Positions 10,840 to 23,988 of a stretch of DNA of 64,000 nt are shown piece by piece; the first letter of the stretch is position 1, and every line of letters starts with the position of its first letter. Under the pieces are notes generated by a model. It made no database searches, had not been told where the DNA came from, and saw only the letters and a list, made by a program, of their open reading frames with translations. The stretch covers positions 50,220,343-50,284,342 of the forward strand of contig NC_065538.1 in the NCBI RefSeq assembly GCF_932294415.1, read 5' to 3'. This DNA is from Quercus robur (Eukaryota > Streptophyta > Magnoliopsida > Fagales > Fagaceae). A program made the position numbers and the translations under genes.

Positions 10840-11900
10840 TTTTAGTCAAAACGCATGATCTTACCAAACAAGATATAGACGAGTTTGATATTCACATTAA
10901 AGAACTTCTTGATAATAAAAAAATTAATAGAAGAAACAAACAGTCCCCACACTAATCTTGCTTTTATGGTAAGAAACCATAGTGAAATTAAAAGAGGAAA
11001 AACTCGTGTGGTAATCAACTATAAGAGGCTTAATGAACAATTTGAGTTTGATGGACATTTAATTCCATGAAAAGATGTCTTTGTCAACCAAACCAAAGGA
11101 TTAAAGATTTTTAGCATCTTTGATTGTGAGTCAGGATTTTGGCAAATACAGTTAACTGAGAAGTCTAGACCATTAACAACATTTAACACACTTACATTAT
11201 CATCGGAATGTAATACCCTTTTGGACTTAATATGGCTCCCCAAGGTTTTCAAAGATTGATGGATAAATTCTTTAAAGACCTAAGAGATTTTTGTGTAGTC
11301 TATATAGATGATATTCTTGTGCTCTAAAACAATAGAAGATATAAAAAGCATCTTGTTTGTGAAAGATTTCAAAACTAAAATAAGATAGTTTCCTTAGAAA
11401 AATTGAAGATAAAAAAAAAATACAAATTTTATTTTAATAACTATGGAAGAAATTATATATAAAATCTCTCTAAAAAAGAAACATCTCTTTTTGAAGAACC
11501 TAAAAAGGAAAAAGAATTTGTCTGCATGAAAAAAGACTCAGAAATGATAAACAAATCAAAAGAGATATAAATGATTTATCAAAAGTTTATTTTCCAAAAA
11601 AAAAAAAAAAGATTTAAACTAATACTCAAATGCTTCAGAAAAAGTGGACGATGTAATAGAAAAGTATTTGTAAAAATATGAGGATCACTACAATATGACC
11701 CACAGAGGATTTCAAATCTTATTCCTAAAAGGCTTCAAAAAGAATAATTAATTTGTAAATATAATTCTGAAAATTTTAAATCAAACGAATGGAATTATAT
11801 TATTATAATTTTTATTTAAAAAAAGAAAGAAAAACTCTTAGGAGTTAAACTACTAATAAAGAACAAGGCATATTTATGAGCTAATTAATGACAAGATCTT
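10840..11900 (+). mobile_element. Endogenous pararetrovirus fossil (Caulimoviridae), copy A
   Basis: A broken fragment of a plant pararetrovirus polymerase. The first part (10850-11340) resembles the reverse transcriptase of Caulimoviridae, including a VINYKRLN-like stretch and the YIDDIL active-site motif near 11300. The following AT-rich part is more decayed. It carries many breaks and is clearly old. The same fragment, in the same orientation and position, lies beyond GLP-B, so it was there before the GLP unit was duplicated. Genus not assigned. Confidence 0.75.
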
Positions 11901-11944
11901 TCTTAAAAGAAAGAATTTCAAATTTGAGTTTAGATGGCATCTTT

Positions 11945-14900
11945 GAATTTTTTTTTTTTTTTTTGAAACCAATGCGAGTATTCATTCCTTCATTCATTCA
12001 GAGACATGGAATCCAAATACAAAGCTTGCAGGGCTGGAGGAGGCGACTTTTCCACCCATACCATATCCTCATCAACCTGACTAGCATAGCGGGCCAAGCA
12101 ATGTGCAACAGAGTTGGCGCTCCGCTTAACACACTCTACAAACATGCTACTAAAACCTGAAGCTAACATCCAAATGTCATCATAAATGTGTCCTAGTTTA
12201 GACCTATTAGGACGTGGGGATACCATGGTTCTCATTACCGTAATATTATCACCCTCAACAACCAGGTCCTGGAACCCCAAGTCAAGAGCAAACTCAAGGG
12301 CCTTTCTACATGCTAGCACTTCAGCTTCTTCGCTGCTCGCCACGGACGGACCACAAGCAGACAATCCAGCCATCACCACTCCCAAGCTGTTCCGAATAAT
12401 AACCCCAGCACCTGACGAGTTCGAGTTCGCAAATATTGCGGCATCGAAGGTAAGCTTGAAAGCCAACCCCATGGGTGGTCTCCACTTCTGGACAGAATCA
12501 GTACACACAGAGGCAGAAAGCTGAGTTTGTGAATCTTTCAACTCGTCCAAAACGTCTCTCGCTCGCTGAATAATTGTTGCTGGGTTTTGTATTTTTCCTC
12601 CATGCATAACCCGGTTCCGTTAATTCCAAATTGTCCAACAAAGCACCCAGAATAGCTCCTGCTCCTCCTCATTCAATTTTTGCGTCAAACCTTCAACCAT
12701 CTACATAAACTCAGGTTGTCCGGTAATGCTTTTCTGCAACTTCCTTATACTCCCCGCCCAAATATCTTGCGCCACCCCGCACTGCCAGAGAACATGAGCC
12801 ACTGATTCGATTTCCAAACCGCATATCTGACAGCGTCCATCCTCCACTACCTTACATCTAACCAAATTCTCTCGGGTAGGCAGAGCATTTTGACACGCTC
12901 TCCATCCAAAGACCTTGATTTTGTTTGGTAAGTGCAATTTCCACAGATGCCGCCAGACCAGCCCACCAGAATCTGCCCTTGAACTCTCCCCCTTGTTACT
13001 CCCCTGCCTTGAAAGTTCTCTAGCAACATGGTAGCCCGATCTCACAGAATACTCCCCATTCTTCGTGTGTAACCATATGAGCAGGTCAGAGGCATGTCTT
13101 CGACTTAGTGGTAAGCGAAGGATTGCCTCAGCGTCCTCCCTATGGAATTTGGCCTCAATTAATTCCCGATCCCACTTCTTGAACCTCCAATCTATAATCT
13201 CCGACACCCTCCACTCCCATTCCTCCTCCAATGGTGGATGGATCACCATATTAGTTGAATGATCGAATATCCACTTGTCCTTAGTGACCCGTATTGTAGA
13301 GCCATCCCCCACCTGCCAACAACACCCTTTTTTAAGTATGGGTTGAGCCGCCATTAAACTTTTCCACACAAAAGAGCTATTTGGGACGTCCGAGGCTTCT
13401 AGAAAATTGCAACGTGGAAAGTATCGTGCCTTAAAACATCTATACAAAAGGGAGTCTTGTTCATGTAGCATCCTCCACCCTTGCTTTGCTAGCATTGCCA
13501 AGTTGAAATTCCTCAAATCTCTAAACCCCAAACCCCCTTCCTTCTTAGGTTGAGACAACACATTCCAACTCTTCCAATGGATTTTTTTCTCATTCCCTAT
13601 TTGGCCCCACCAAAACTTTGCACACATTGCATTTAGTTCATTACAAAGCTTGGCTGGTAATTGGAACACTCCCATTGTATAAGTTGGGATTGATTGGGCA
13701 ACCGCCTTGATCAATACTTCCTTACTTGCTCTAGATAATAATTTCCCTTTCCACCCTTGAATCTTCTTCCAAACTCTATCCTTCAAAAAGGAGAAAGTTC
13801 TATATTTTGCACGCCCCACCAATGTAGGCAACCCCAAATAAGGTTCAAAACGGTCAACCTCCTTCACCCCCAATTCATTTTTGATTGCTTCTCTTTCTAT
13901 CCCTTGTGTGTTGCTGCTAAAATAGACTGAGGACTTCTCAAAGTTGATGCATTGCCCGGATGATGCTGCATATAACTGTAAGGTATCTGTAATACACCTC
14001 ACTTCCTCCATTGTTGCCCAGCAAAAAAGCAAAGAGTCATCAGCAAACAAGAGATGAGAAATTGTTGGTGCACTCCTTCCAATAGATACCCCATGAAGTT
14101 TGCCTTCAGCCTCCTTTTTGGTCAACAAAGCAGTAAACCCCTTGGCACATAGGAGGAACAAGTAGGGAGATAAGGGATCTCCTTGACGAATACCTCGTGT
14201 TGGTTTAATATTACCGAACGCCTTGCCATTGATACGGACAGAAAAGGAAGGGGTGGAAACACACGTCATAATCCGTTCAATCCATACATTCGGGAACCCC
14301 AACTTGGCCATCATTTTTTTGAGGAAATCCCACTCCACCTTGTCATAAGCCTTACTGATATCCAGCGTCAATGCTAGCATGCCTTTCTTCCCTGTTTTCC
14401 TGCAATGCATAGAGTGGAGTGTCTCATAGGCCATAAGCACATTGTCCGTGATGAGTCGTCCCGAAACAAAGGCACTTTGGGTATGAGAGATTAGTTGAGG
14501 GAGTATCTGTTTTAACATGTTAGCCATGACTTTAGAAATAATTTTATAAATGACATTACATAGGCTAATAGGTCTATAATTTGACATTTTTTCAGGCGAC
14601 TTAACTTTTGGAATGAGTACAATATGAGTATAATTTATATCAGAATTCATATTTCCAGATTCCAAAAAATCTAAGACAGCAGCAACAACATCATCACTAA
14701 CAATATGCCAAAATTTTTGGTAAAAAAGAGCATTCATACCATCGGGTCCAAGAGCCTTTGTTGGTCCCATTTGGAATAGCACTGCTTTGATTTCATTAGC
14801 ACTATATTCCTTAGATAATACCTCCTGCATATCTGCCGTCATCTTGTGTTGCACTATATCAAGGCATTCATCCAATCTGTCACATGCACCAGATTTGAAC

Positions 14901-15370
14901 ATATTCTCAAAGTACTCAGTCGCCATACCAACAATGTCCTCTATCTCTTCCACCCAATTATTATGTTGGTCTTTAACACCCTGAATCATATTCCTCCTTC
15001 GCCGTTGTGAAGATTTGGAATGGAAATATTTGGTGTTTTTATCTCCATGTTTCAACCACGAAATCCGTGACCTTTGAGCCCAATAAATCTCCTGCATAAG
15101 CAGCAGATCGTCAAGTTTTTTACTGGCTTCCAACATGCTTGCACTATTCCCATCTGTTGCATCCTCCATGCTAAGATCCTCAATCTTCTTTTGTAGTTTT
15201 TTAATTTCCTCCGTCTCGGGTTGGGTTTTGGTGGACCCCCAAGCAAACAATTCCTCCCCACACTTATTTATTTTATCCTTAGCTCTGTTCAATCCTGTGT
15301 TAGCCCCTCCTGCAGTCCGCCATGCTTCCAAAACTGTTTTTTCATAATCCTCCCAAAGAAGCCACGACTC
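11945..15370 (-). mobile_element. 5'-truncated L1-type LINE (3.4 kb)
   Basis: A minus-strand insertion with its poly(A) tail seen as a poly-T run at 11949-11964. It interrupts duplicated GLP-unit DNA: the left flank gatggcatctttgaa and right flank gattgagaaagcac are continuous at about 35170-35190 in the GLP-B unit. Short target repeats (tctttga) lie at both ends. ORF2 is present from just after the endonuclease to the RNase H end, so the copy is truncated at its 5' end. The empty site shows that it arrived after the duplication. Confidence 0.88.
11990..15331 (-). pseudogene. LINE ORF2: reverse transcriptase and RNase H
   Basis: In order on the minus strand: the N-terminal linker, then the RT with LGPDGMNALFYQKFW, NYRPISLCNVIYKIISK, QSAFVSGRLITDN and ALTLDISKAYDKVEWDFL. 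Next come GIRQGDPLSPYLFLLCAKG and the catalytic FADDSLLF, then the zinc-binding motif with CQICGLEIESVAHVLWQC. The RNase H domain (about 12570-11990) has EGDNITVMRTM and ANSVAHCLARYA. The frame stays open for about 3.3 kb except for two in-frame stops, TAG at 12701-12703 and TAA at 12620-12622. So few lesions suggest a fairly recent insertion. The endonuclease domain is absent. Confidence 0.9.
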
Positions 15371-15944
15371 TTTGATTGAGAAAGCACTAAGTGATTATAA
15401 TTGACTTCCCAAATTCGGAATCTGAAATTAAGTTGTTATCTGGGAAGGAGATAAGTTGATGAGATAATAAATTCATATTGTCTTTTCTAAATGGGTTGAG
15501 CGATTGATACTAAAAGATTTATTCTATAGATTAAATTTGAATTTAGATTCGGAATGAAATTTGGGAGGAAAAAAAGATGATGAGAGCTTAAATGAGACAT
15601 ATTTGGTCAATAATCATGTAATTTTAGAATATAAGACTTGTATCAAATGGTGTCACCAAAATGACTTGTAGTTCAAGCCACCTATTGGTGCCACCAAAGA
15701 CTTTTATTTCAAAGTTGTAGCTAGGGCAAAGCTATAATTTTAAGATTGAGACTGACCAAATTAATAGTAATAAGTTAAAAAAAAAAAAAAAAACCAAAAT
15801 ACACTACTATTCCCTAGTGTTTGGAAAAAACTTAAGTGTAGTACAATATGTTCCCAAATTAAATTCAAACACAAGATTATGTTGACTAATGAAACATAAA
15901 AGTTATTTTCTTTTCTAAAGACAATTAAAATTCAATGAAACTAG
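15371..15944. other. Flank of the GLP-A unit, no gene seen
   Basis: The first bases match 35185-35230 of the GLP-B unit (gcattaagtg, ttgacttccca). Positions 15650-15770 resemble the two flanks near 150-182 and 2228-2310. No coding signal. Confidence 0.5.
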
Positions 15945-16047
15945 TTTTGTATTTCAACTGGCATCTCATAATGTTTTTAAAGGAGAGATTCAAAGTTCAG
16001 ATTCCCCCACCTCAACTATCATGTTGTAATAATAATAATAATAATAA
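15945..16047 (+). mobile_element. SINE remnant whose TAA tail is split by a Helitron
   Basis: An A-box-like tatttcaactggcatctc (15950 onward) and a degenerate B box (GTTCAGATTC, 15995-16004) are followed by cccccacctcaactatcatg and a (TAA)n tail. The tail continues at 26843-26859 on the far side of the Helitron. The tail therefore provided the A/T target for Helitron insertion. Confidence 0.6.
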
Positions 16048-16948
16048 CTAGTTGCTAACTAGTGCGATGCACGGAAAAACTACCAATTTTTTTCAAATGA
16101 TGTGACATTAGCTATTGGAATTTAGCATCAATTCTCCTGTAGCATGTTCTTATTTTTCAATTTCATTTATTTCATGTCTTCCACTAAATATTCAATGCAT
16201 TCATCATATTTAAAAAACGTTGAAGTTTAGATATTGTTTTTCAGTTCCTCTTGATTTTAAAGACACAACTATTGAATCTCAACAACATACCAATGCAAAT
16301 ATTAATTACTTAAAATTCAAAATAAATTATTTAAACATAATAAGTTGCAATTCAAATTGAGTCTCATGAGTTTTTTAAATGTAAAGAGAACACTACAATA
16401 TTTAGAAATTAGATGTATATAGACAAACAGTTAACGCTATACTAAAAAAAAATCCTCAAATAACTAAATATAAGAGTTTAATTCCTCTATGTTTCAATTT
16501 AAAACCAAATTGTGCATAAAAGCAAAAAATTCCCTTCGTTCCAATACGTCTTTAGTATCAAAATCACAAATTCTTTAAAACCAAATTGTGTATAAAAGCA
16601 AAAAAAATTTCCTTTGTTCCAATACGTCTTTAGTATCAAAATCACAAATTCATTAAAACCAAATTGTGCATAGAAAATCTTAGAGATTGAAAGACAACTT
16701 TAAAATGTTTTTTGTATCTTCTTCCTTTGTTGCTTTGTAGTAGTCCCTAAATATGCCCTTTTGTTTTCCTTGAGTACAGATGTTGGTGTGAGTTGCACAT
16801 TAGTTTGAACATCAAGTTTTTGAAATTTTGTACAATCACCATCTTCTTCAATTGATAAACCTGGCAATAGAATAGGTTGAGGAATGTATTACAACATATA
16901 CATCTTAAATATCATATTTGTAATTTTTCTAAATTAAAGAATACTTAC

Positions 16949-17334
16949 TTCTGTCAATCTATCAAGTTGAATTGCTTTGTTAGTTTCTTCAAGAGACTTA
17001 AAAAGTTTCTTGACAGTGTAGAATTCCCATCCATAGTTGAGATTATTGTCATTTAGTTGTATTTGGAAAACAAATTGTTTTCCTTTCAAATTTTCTATTT
17101 GCACAGGAAGGATGACTTCATCGGGCAACTAACAAAAGTAACATTTTTCTAATTATACACTCAAGTAAAGTTTAGTAAATATTAAATACTAATTTTATCT
17201 TCGACATTCTCACCTCTAAAGATTTATTCAAAAGGTCTTTGGCTGATATGTTGAGTAATTTTTCTGCTTCTAAATCAAATAAAATGAATGTGGCCATTCC
17301 TAAGCTATCTTGAACCTTTAATTGAATTCTATAC
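16949..17334 (-). pseudogene. RPA1-like fragment carried by the Helitron
   Basis: Two exon-like blocks, 17334-17214 and 17128-16949, with proper AG and GT borders. The first reads YRIQLKVQDSLGMATFILFD and then EAEKLLNISAKDLL. The second reads LPDEVILPVQIENLKGKQFV and then WEFYTVKKLF. This pattern (oligonucleotide-binding fold with a D/E-A-L switch to PxE) is that of the C-terminal region of the large subunit of replication protein A, a single-strand DNA-binding protein. RPA1-like genes are commonly carried by plant Helitrons. The N-terminal DNA-binding folds are not found, and the four-Cys zinc motif usual in this domain is not visible. Probably not functional. Confidence 0.65.
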
Positions 17335-17599
17335 CTGATAAAAGAAATGATATATATAATGTTGTGTATTTTAATATAAAAAGTAAATGTTAATATCGTA
17401 CCCCTTCTATTTCTTGTTTCAGATAAAATTAATCTTCGTCTCAATCTTGCATAGAAAGCAATCTCCATGCTTGGGGAATAAACTAAAAGCAAAGCATTCA
17501 CAAAAATTTAATTGATAAATATAACTATATAGCGAAAACATATATTACAAATTAACAGTTAGATGTTATAGAAAGGGGAAAAATTGAAGGGCTTTCAAT

Positions 17600-18381
17600 A
17601 GTGATTTACTTGTGTGTGTGTAATTTGCCGGGGAAAAAGAACACTTGCAAATTGAACACACAAACTCTATACTATAGAGGAAGGGCACTTGAGAAAAGAT
17701 GTCATTTATTACCTGAAACTTTGACTTTATTATTTGTTTATTTTTTGGGGTTAGGTAAGATTTTCAAGCCAAAACTTGTTGAGTTTTGGATGTTAAAAGA
17801 TGTCAGGATTAGTGTTACCAACAAAATTGTACCAAATTCCTTAGAATTTCCAACGACACAGACATTATGTGAACTACTACAAGGAAAAGATTCTAGAAGA
17901 ATCCTTGTTTTTTCTTTCTTGGCTAAACCCATATAGAACTTTGTGCAAAACAACTTACTGGCCTAATCATAAGTTTGGAAGGAGAACCATAAAATTATTA
18001 TGCTGTGAAACTACTGAACTAAATAAATTTTCTAATACTTGAACCTATAGAACAGCAAAATGAGATAACCTTACAACAAAATTGGCAAAGCAGAAACCAT
18101 AATTAGTAATCACAACTTATGCATCAGCATTCATGCGCAACACTCATCACTTATTGGCATATAGAATTAACTGAAGCAGGTGAAAACGACACAAAGATTT
18201 TCATAAGGATGAAACTCTTTCCAATCTTTTAGAAAGGTCAGAGGGAAAGGGTGAACAAATCAATCTACCCCCAACCAACTTAATCTCTCATGGAAATTTT
18301 ACCAAACAGCCCAATATAAAATGATTATTTTAGTATAAAATAAACTTAAAATAATTTGAATATGATAGTTTGTGTAGGAAG
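17600..18381. other. Helitron interior, no gene recognised
   Basis: AT-rich DNA inside the Helitron. One short plus-strand frame (17601-17936) is open but unlike any family I know. The stretch ends at the gypsy target GGAAG (18377-18381). Confidence 0.5.
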
Positions 18382-18873
18382 TGATGTGAACCCCGTCAAG
18401 AATAACGAGACCCAACAACGAAAGGGAACCCAAGATCGTTCTATGGACAAATTCAAATGGGAGACCTCGACCTGTTGTTTATGACAAACAAGAACCTCGG
18501 TATAAGGAAGATGCCACAAACGGTGGTGGAAACTCCATTTGATAAGTCGAGATGAACGCCATAGGAATTCCTGATAAGTTCGAGTAGTTCTTCAAAGAAC
18601 CAAAGAGAATAAACCTCACAAGTTTTATCAATAATGTCTGAAAAACGTTTATAGACTTAGATGACTATTTAAGGGCTTCTTAAAACTTGACAGACAAGAA
18701 AATATATTCTAAAATAACTCCTAATTGATACCTAACCATATTAGGAATAAAGTTTGACCTAAAAAACATTAAATGCACCTAAAAACAAGGAAATAAAACA
18801 CCTAAACCTAGAATAATGTTTTTTACATAGACCCAAAATATTTCATGCCAATTCTTAGCCTTGATCTCCATTA
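18382..18873 (-). repeat. Gypsy 3' LTR
   Basis: The 492-bp left LTR, downstream relative to the minus-strand coding direction. It is about 95% identical by eye to the right LTR. Confidence 0.93.
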
Positions 18874-21800
18874 TTCCCCTCCTCTTGAAAAGGATTTGTC
18901 CTCAAATCATCACCTACATCAAAAGGACTCAAATCAGTAACATTAAAAGTGGCACTTACATCGTACTTACCAGGTAAATCTAGCTTGTAAGTATTGTCAT
19001 TGATACGCTTGAGGACTTGGAAGGGACCATCTCCTCTTGGGAGCAATTTGGAATATCTTTGCGTCGGGAATCTTTCTTTTCTCATATGCAGCCAAACCCA
19101 ATCTTCGGGTTCAAAAACCAGTTTGCGATGTCCCTTGTTGGCTTGTGTGGCATATTGCTCCATTCTTCACTCAATGTTGAGTCTTGCTTTCTCATGAATC
19201 TGCTTCACAAAGTCAGCTTTCTGTTTGCCATCTAAATTAACGTGCTCTGTCAAAGGTAAAGGAGATAAATCTAATGGAGTTAAAGGATTAAACCCATACA
19301 CAATTTCAAATGGCGAAAATTTGGTAGCAGAATGAACAGCTCTATTATATGCAAACTCAACATGTGGTAAACATTCTTCCCATGTTTTGATGTTCTTTCT
19401 AATGATTGCCCTCAATAGAGTAGACAAAGTCCTATTTACTATTTCAGTTTGACCATCAGTTTGTAGATGACAAGTAGTGGAAAACAATAGCTTAGTACCT
19501 AGCTTACACCACAAAGTCTTCCAAAAATAGCTCAAGAACTTAGCATCTCTATCCGAAACAATTGTCCTAGGCATGCCATGTAATCTCACAATCTCTCTAA
19601 AGAACAAATCAGTAACATGTGAAGCGTCATCCGTTTTGTGACATGGAATAAAATGTGCCATTTTAGAAAATCTATCCACGACCGCAAAAATTGAATCTCT
19701 TCCACGTTTAGTCCTAGGCAATCCTAACACAAAATCCATTGAAATATCAATCCAAGGCTCACTAGGAATTGATAAAGGAGTATACAAACCGTTGGGCTGC
19801 ACTTTGGATTTAGCTTGCCTACATGTGACACATCTACCACAAATCCGTTCGACATCTTGTTTCATGTGAGGCCAACAGAAGTGCTCCTGCAAAATAGCTA
19901 AAGTCTTTGCAACTCCAAAATGTCCAATTAATCCCCCACCATGTGATTCCTGCACTAATAACTCCCTCATAGAACAATTAGGCACGCATAGCTTATTTTC
20001 TCGAAATAGGAATCCATCAAGATTAAAGAACTTACCAGAGGTAATTTTCTCACAAGCTCGATATCCCTCACAAAATTCATGGTTTTCAGCATATAATTCT
20101 TTAATGTGTTGAAAACCAAGCAATTTTGCATCAAGTGTGGAGAGTAAGGCATACCTGCGAGAAAGTGCATTGGCGACTATATTCTCCTTACCTTGCTTGT
20201 ACCGAATGACGTATGGAAACGTCTTTATGAACTCCACCCATCGCGCATGCCTTTTGTTTAGCTTGTGTTGGCCCTTCAAGTGTTTCAAGGACTCATGATC
20301 GGTGTGAATCACGAACTCCTTAGGCCATAGGTAGTACTGCCACGTCTCTAAAGCCTGAACCAATGCATACAACTCCTTGTCATAAGTTGGGTAGTTTAAG
20401 GTTGCCCCGTTGAGTTTCTCACTGAAGTAAGCAATTGGTCGTCCTTCTTGCATAAGAACGGCTCCTATACCAATACCTAAAGCATCACATTCAATTTCAA
20501 ACGTTTTAGAAAAGTTGGGCAAAAACAACAAAGGTGCGTTAGTCAGCTTCTCTTTGATTAATTGAAATGCCTTCTCTTGTTCTTCTCCCCACCAAAATCC
20601 AACGTTCTTCTTGATCACTTCGGTAAGCGGTGCGGCTAAGCTATTGAAGTCCTTCACGAACCGCCGGTAGAAACTAGCAAGTCCATGAAAACTACGAACA
20701 TTACCTACACTTGTGGGGCTCGGCCAATCTTGGATTGCACGTACCTTTTCTTCATCAACTTGTATACCTTGTGCACTAACAACAAATCCCAAAAATACAA
20801 ACTTATTGGTGAAAAAAGTGCACTTTTTTAAATTAGCAAACAACCTTTCTTTCCTTAGCACATCTAAAACAGATTTCAAATGTACTACATGATTGTCTAT
20901 GTTTTTGCTATAAATGAGTATATCATCAAAATAGACAACAACAAATCTGCCTATAAATGCATGCAAAACATGGTTCATAAGTCTCATAAAGGTGCTCGGA
21001 GCATTAGTCAAACCAAAAGGCATAACTAACCATTCATACAAACCATATTTTGTTTTAAAGGCGGTTTTCCATTCATCTCCTTCTTTTATCCAAATTTGAT
21101 GACAACCACTTTTTAAATCAATCTCAGAAAATATGCAAGAACCATGCAGCTCATCTAGCATATCATCTAAGTGTGGGATAGGATGACGATACTTTACCGT
21201 TATGTTGTTGATGGCTCGGCAATCAACGCACATTCTCCACGTCCCATCCTTCTTAGGTACAAGTAAGACCGGAACTGCACATGGGCTCATGCTCTCCCTC
21301 ACGTGCCCTTTCTCCAACAATTCACTTACCTGCCGTTGAAGCTCCTTTGTCTCCTCGGGATTGCTCCTATAAGTTGGTCGGTTTGGAATGGTTGCACCGG
21401 GAACAAAATCAATTTGATGTTCAATCCCTCGGCTTGGAGGTAACCCATATGGTGTTTCCTCGAGGAAGACATCCTCGTACTCCTGCAAAAGAGAAACAAT
21501 AGAACTAGGCAAAGCAAGGTCAAGTTCGTTAGTGTTTAAAAGTACCTCTTTGTACAAAAGTACAATCATCGGCTTATTTGAAAACATTGCTCGCTTGATC
21601 TCGCTCACTTTTGCATAGAAATTCTTTTGTTTTCTCTCTAATTTTCTCTCAAGGGCCGAACTTTGATTTTCTTTTTCTCCCTCATTTTTCTCAGCCTCTC
21701 TCTGATTTTCACTCTTTTTCTTTTGCTCACTCTCTTTCTTTTGATCACTCTCTTTTTGTAATCTTACTTGATCCTCGTATACTTGCTGCGGTGTCAATGG

Positions 21801-23430
21801 TACAAGAGTGATTGATCGTTGATTAAGTACAAAAGAGTACTTGTTCGTAAAGCCATCATGCTTCACTTGCCTATCAAACTGCCATGGACGCCCTAGCAAT
21901 AAGTGTCACGCTTGCATCGATACTACATCACACATCACTTCATCTTCGTATTTACTGATTCGAAATGCAACTAACACTTGCTTTTTCACCCTGATCTCAC
22001 CACTATCATTTAGCCATTGCAACTTGTACGGTCTAGGGTGCTTTACCATGGGCAATCCCAATTTCTCCAGCATAATTGTGCTTGCAACATTAGTACAACT
22101 ACCACCATCAATAATCACACTACATACCTTGTCTTTAACGTAGCACCTAGTGTGAAAGATGTTCTCCCGCTGTATTTCATCAACTCCTTTTGCTTGCAAG
22201 CTCAATGCTCTCCTCGCCACCAATGTCAATGTACCAGGGGCTAAATACTCCTCCTCGGAAACATCCTCTAATGGCGGCATGTCGTCGGCGTCGGAATCTT
22301 CATCATCGGTCACAATTTCACCATTGGCTTGCAACACCATGACTTGCTTGTTTGGACATTGACTTGCTATGTGGCCCATACCTTGACATCTAAAACATTT
22401 AATATCACGATTCCTAGAGGTAGAGGCTTCAGTTTTACCTTGAGGAACGTGGCTGGTGGTCGCGGACTTGGGCTCGGGTTTGGGCGTTTGTGACTTATCC
22501 AGTGGCTTAGCATGACTCGATTTCCAAGAGGTAGAACTAGAGTTATGGCTTGCACGTGTCCCATTCCCTTTCTTGATTTTTTGTTCCACTTTGATAGCCA
22601 TATGCACCATATCTTCCAATTCCACATAATGCTGCATCTCTACCTTATCATGGATCTCCCAGTTTAAGCCAAGCAAAAATCTAGCCATTGTAGCCTCCCG
22701 ATCCTCCTCTACATTAGCGCGGATCATAGCAATCTCCATCTCCTTGTAGTAATCCTCTATGCTTCGACTTCCTTGTCTAAGACCTTGAAGCTTTTTGTAC
22801 AACTCTCAGTAGTAGTAACTTGGAACGAACCGCTTTCTCATCACTACTTTCATCTCCTCCCATGTGTCTATTGGGCGTTCTCTATTCCGCATTCTGTTTA
22901 TCACAAGCTGATCCCACCAAGTAATAGCATATTCAGAAAATTCAATCACGGCTAATTTTACCTTCTTTGTCTCGGAGTAATTGTGGCAATCAAACACGAA
23001 CTCCATCTTCTTCTCCCACTCAAGATATGCCTTAGGATCAGACCTACCTTGAAAGGACGGAATCTTCATCTTAATACCACCCAAGTTGTTATCTTCGCGA
23101 TTCCTAGCTTCTCTAAATCTTCCTCTAGGTCTTCTATTGCTAACAATGGAATCCCGATCTTCTTCTTCATCAAAACCAGACCCATAACGCCCTTCATCCT
23201 CCTCCCTCGGTGGAACTCTTTCCCTTCTATGCAAATTACGACCATTTTGTGGTTGCTCCTCATGTCTATTCTCCATCTGATCTATCCGTTCGTGAACCTG
23301 TGTCATCTCCATCTTCATCACACACCTCATCTTACTCATCATGGCCTCCAAAAACACTTTCGGATCAGCCAATTTTGAATCATCTTCGGCAATGCTCTTA
23401 CCACTATCGCGAGACATGATTGCTACAAAA
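18855..23430 (-). pseudogene. Gypsy gag-pol region (broken)
   Basis: The coding block of the gypsy element. Gag has a charged coiled N-terminal part and a CX2CX4HX4C zinc knuckle (CFRCQGMGHIASQC). A protease with a DGG active-site-like motif follows. The reverse transcriptase has [20 protein letters not shown] and YFDDILIY. The RNase H has [20 protein letters not shown]. The integrase has its HHCC-type region, then [20 protein letters not shown] and [16 protein letters not shown]. It belongs to the Ty3/gypsy family with Met-tRNA priming common in eudicots. Not an active gene as it stands. Confidence 0.93.
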
Positions 23431-23988
23431 CAAAGGTTAGAAGAAAGAAAAGAAAAAAAAAAAAAAAGGAACCTCACGAATCACTCTCTTACATGTTTAC
23501 ACTCAAGAATGTGGATCACTCTCCACTCGTGTTTCACTCAAAATAATATGGCTTTTACCCTCTGATGTTCTCACCACTCTTGCCTTTTTCCACTCGATAA
23601 TTCTCTTTCAGTTCTTTTGAAACTAAACAAACAACTCAAAATTTCCAGCAACAATTCACCAAGAACTAATCAAGGAATCTCAGATTTGAACGTAAGGAAT
23701 ATGGAAATTTTCAGATTAGAATTAGAAGGAATATGGCAGTTTTGGAATTTTGGAAGCACAGAATAGTGAATTTTTATTTTTATTTTTTTTTATTATCAGC
23801 AACTAGCTTTTGAGAATAATGAAATATGATTTCAAAATAACTAAGAGATGAGAGACCAGACCAATAGTTTAGACATCAACAAGACAAACAAAGATTGAAC
23901 AGATAGGGTAAAGGAAATTCGGCTAAGAAGAGATAAATATGTTAAAGGATAGGCAAACCTGAACTAGAAACCTTGCTCTGATACCAAA

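Noticed and set aside
16949-17334. A functional host RPA1 gene
   Set aside because: Only two C-terminal exon-like pieces are present, inside a bounded Helitron, without the DNA-binding folds.
18855-19163. Chromodomain at the C-terminus of the gypsy integrase
   Set aside because: The segment ends with an acidic tail after [15 protein letters not shown] and lacks the aromatic pattern of a chromodomain.
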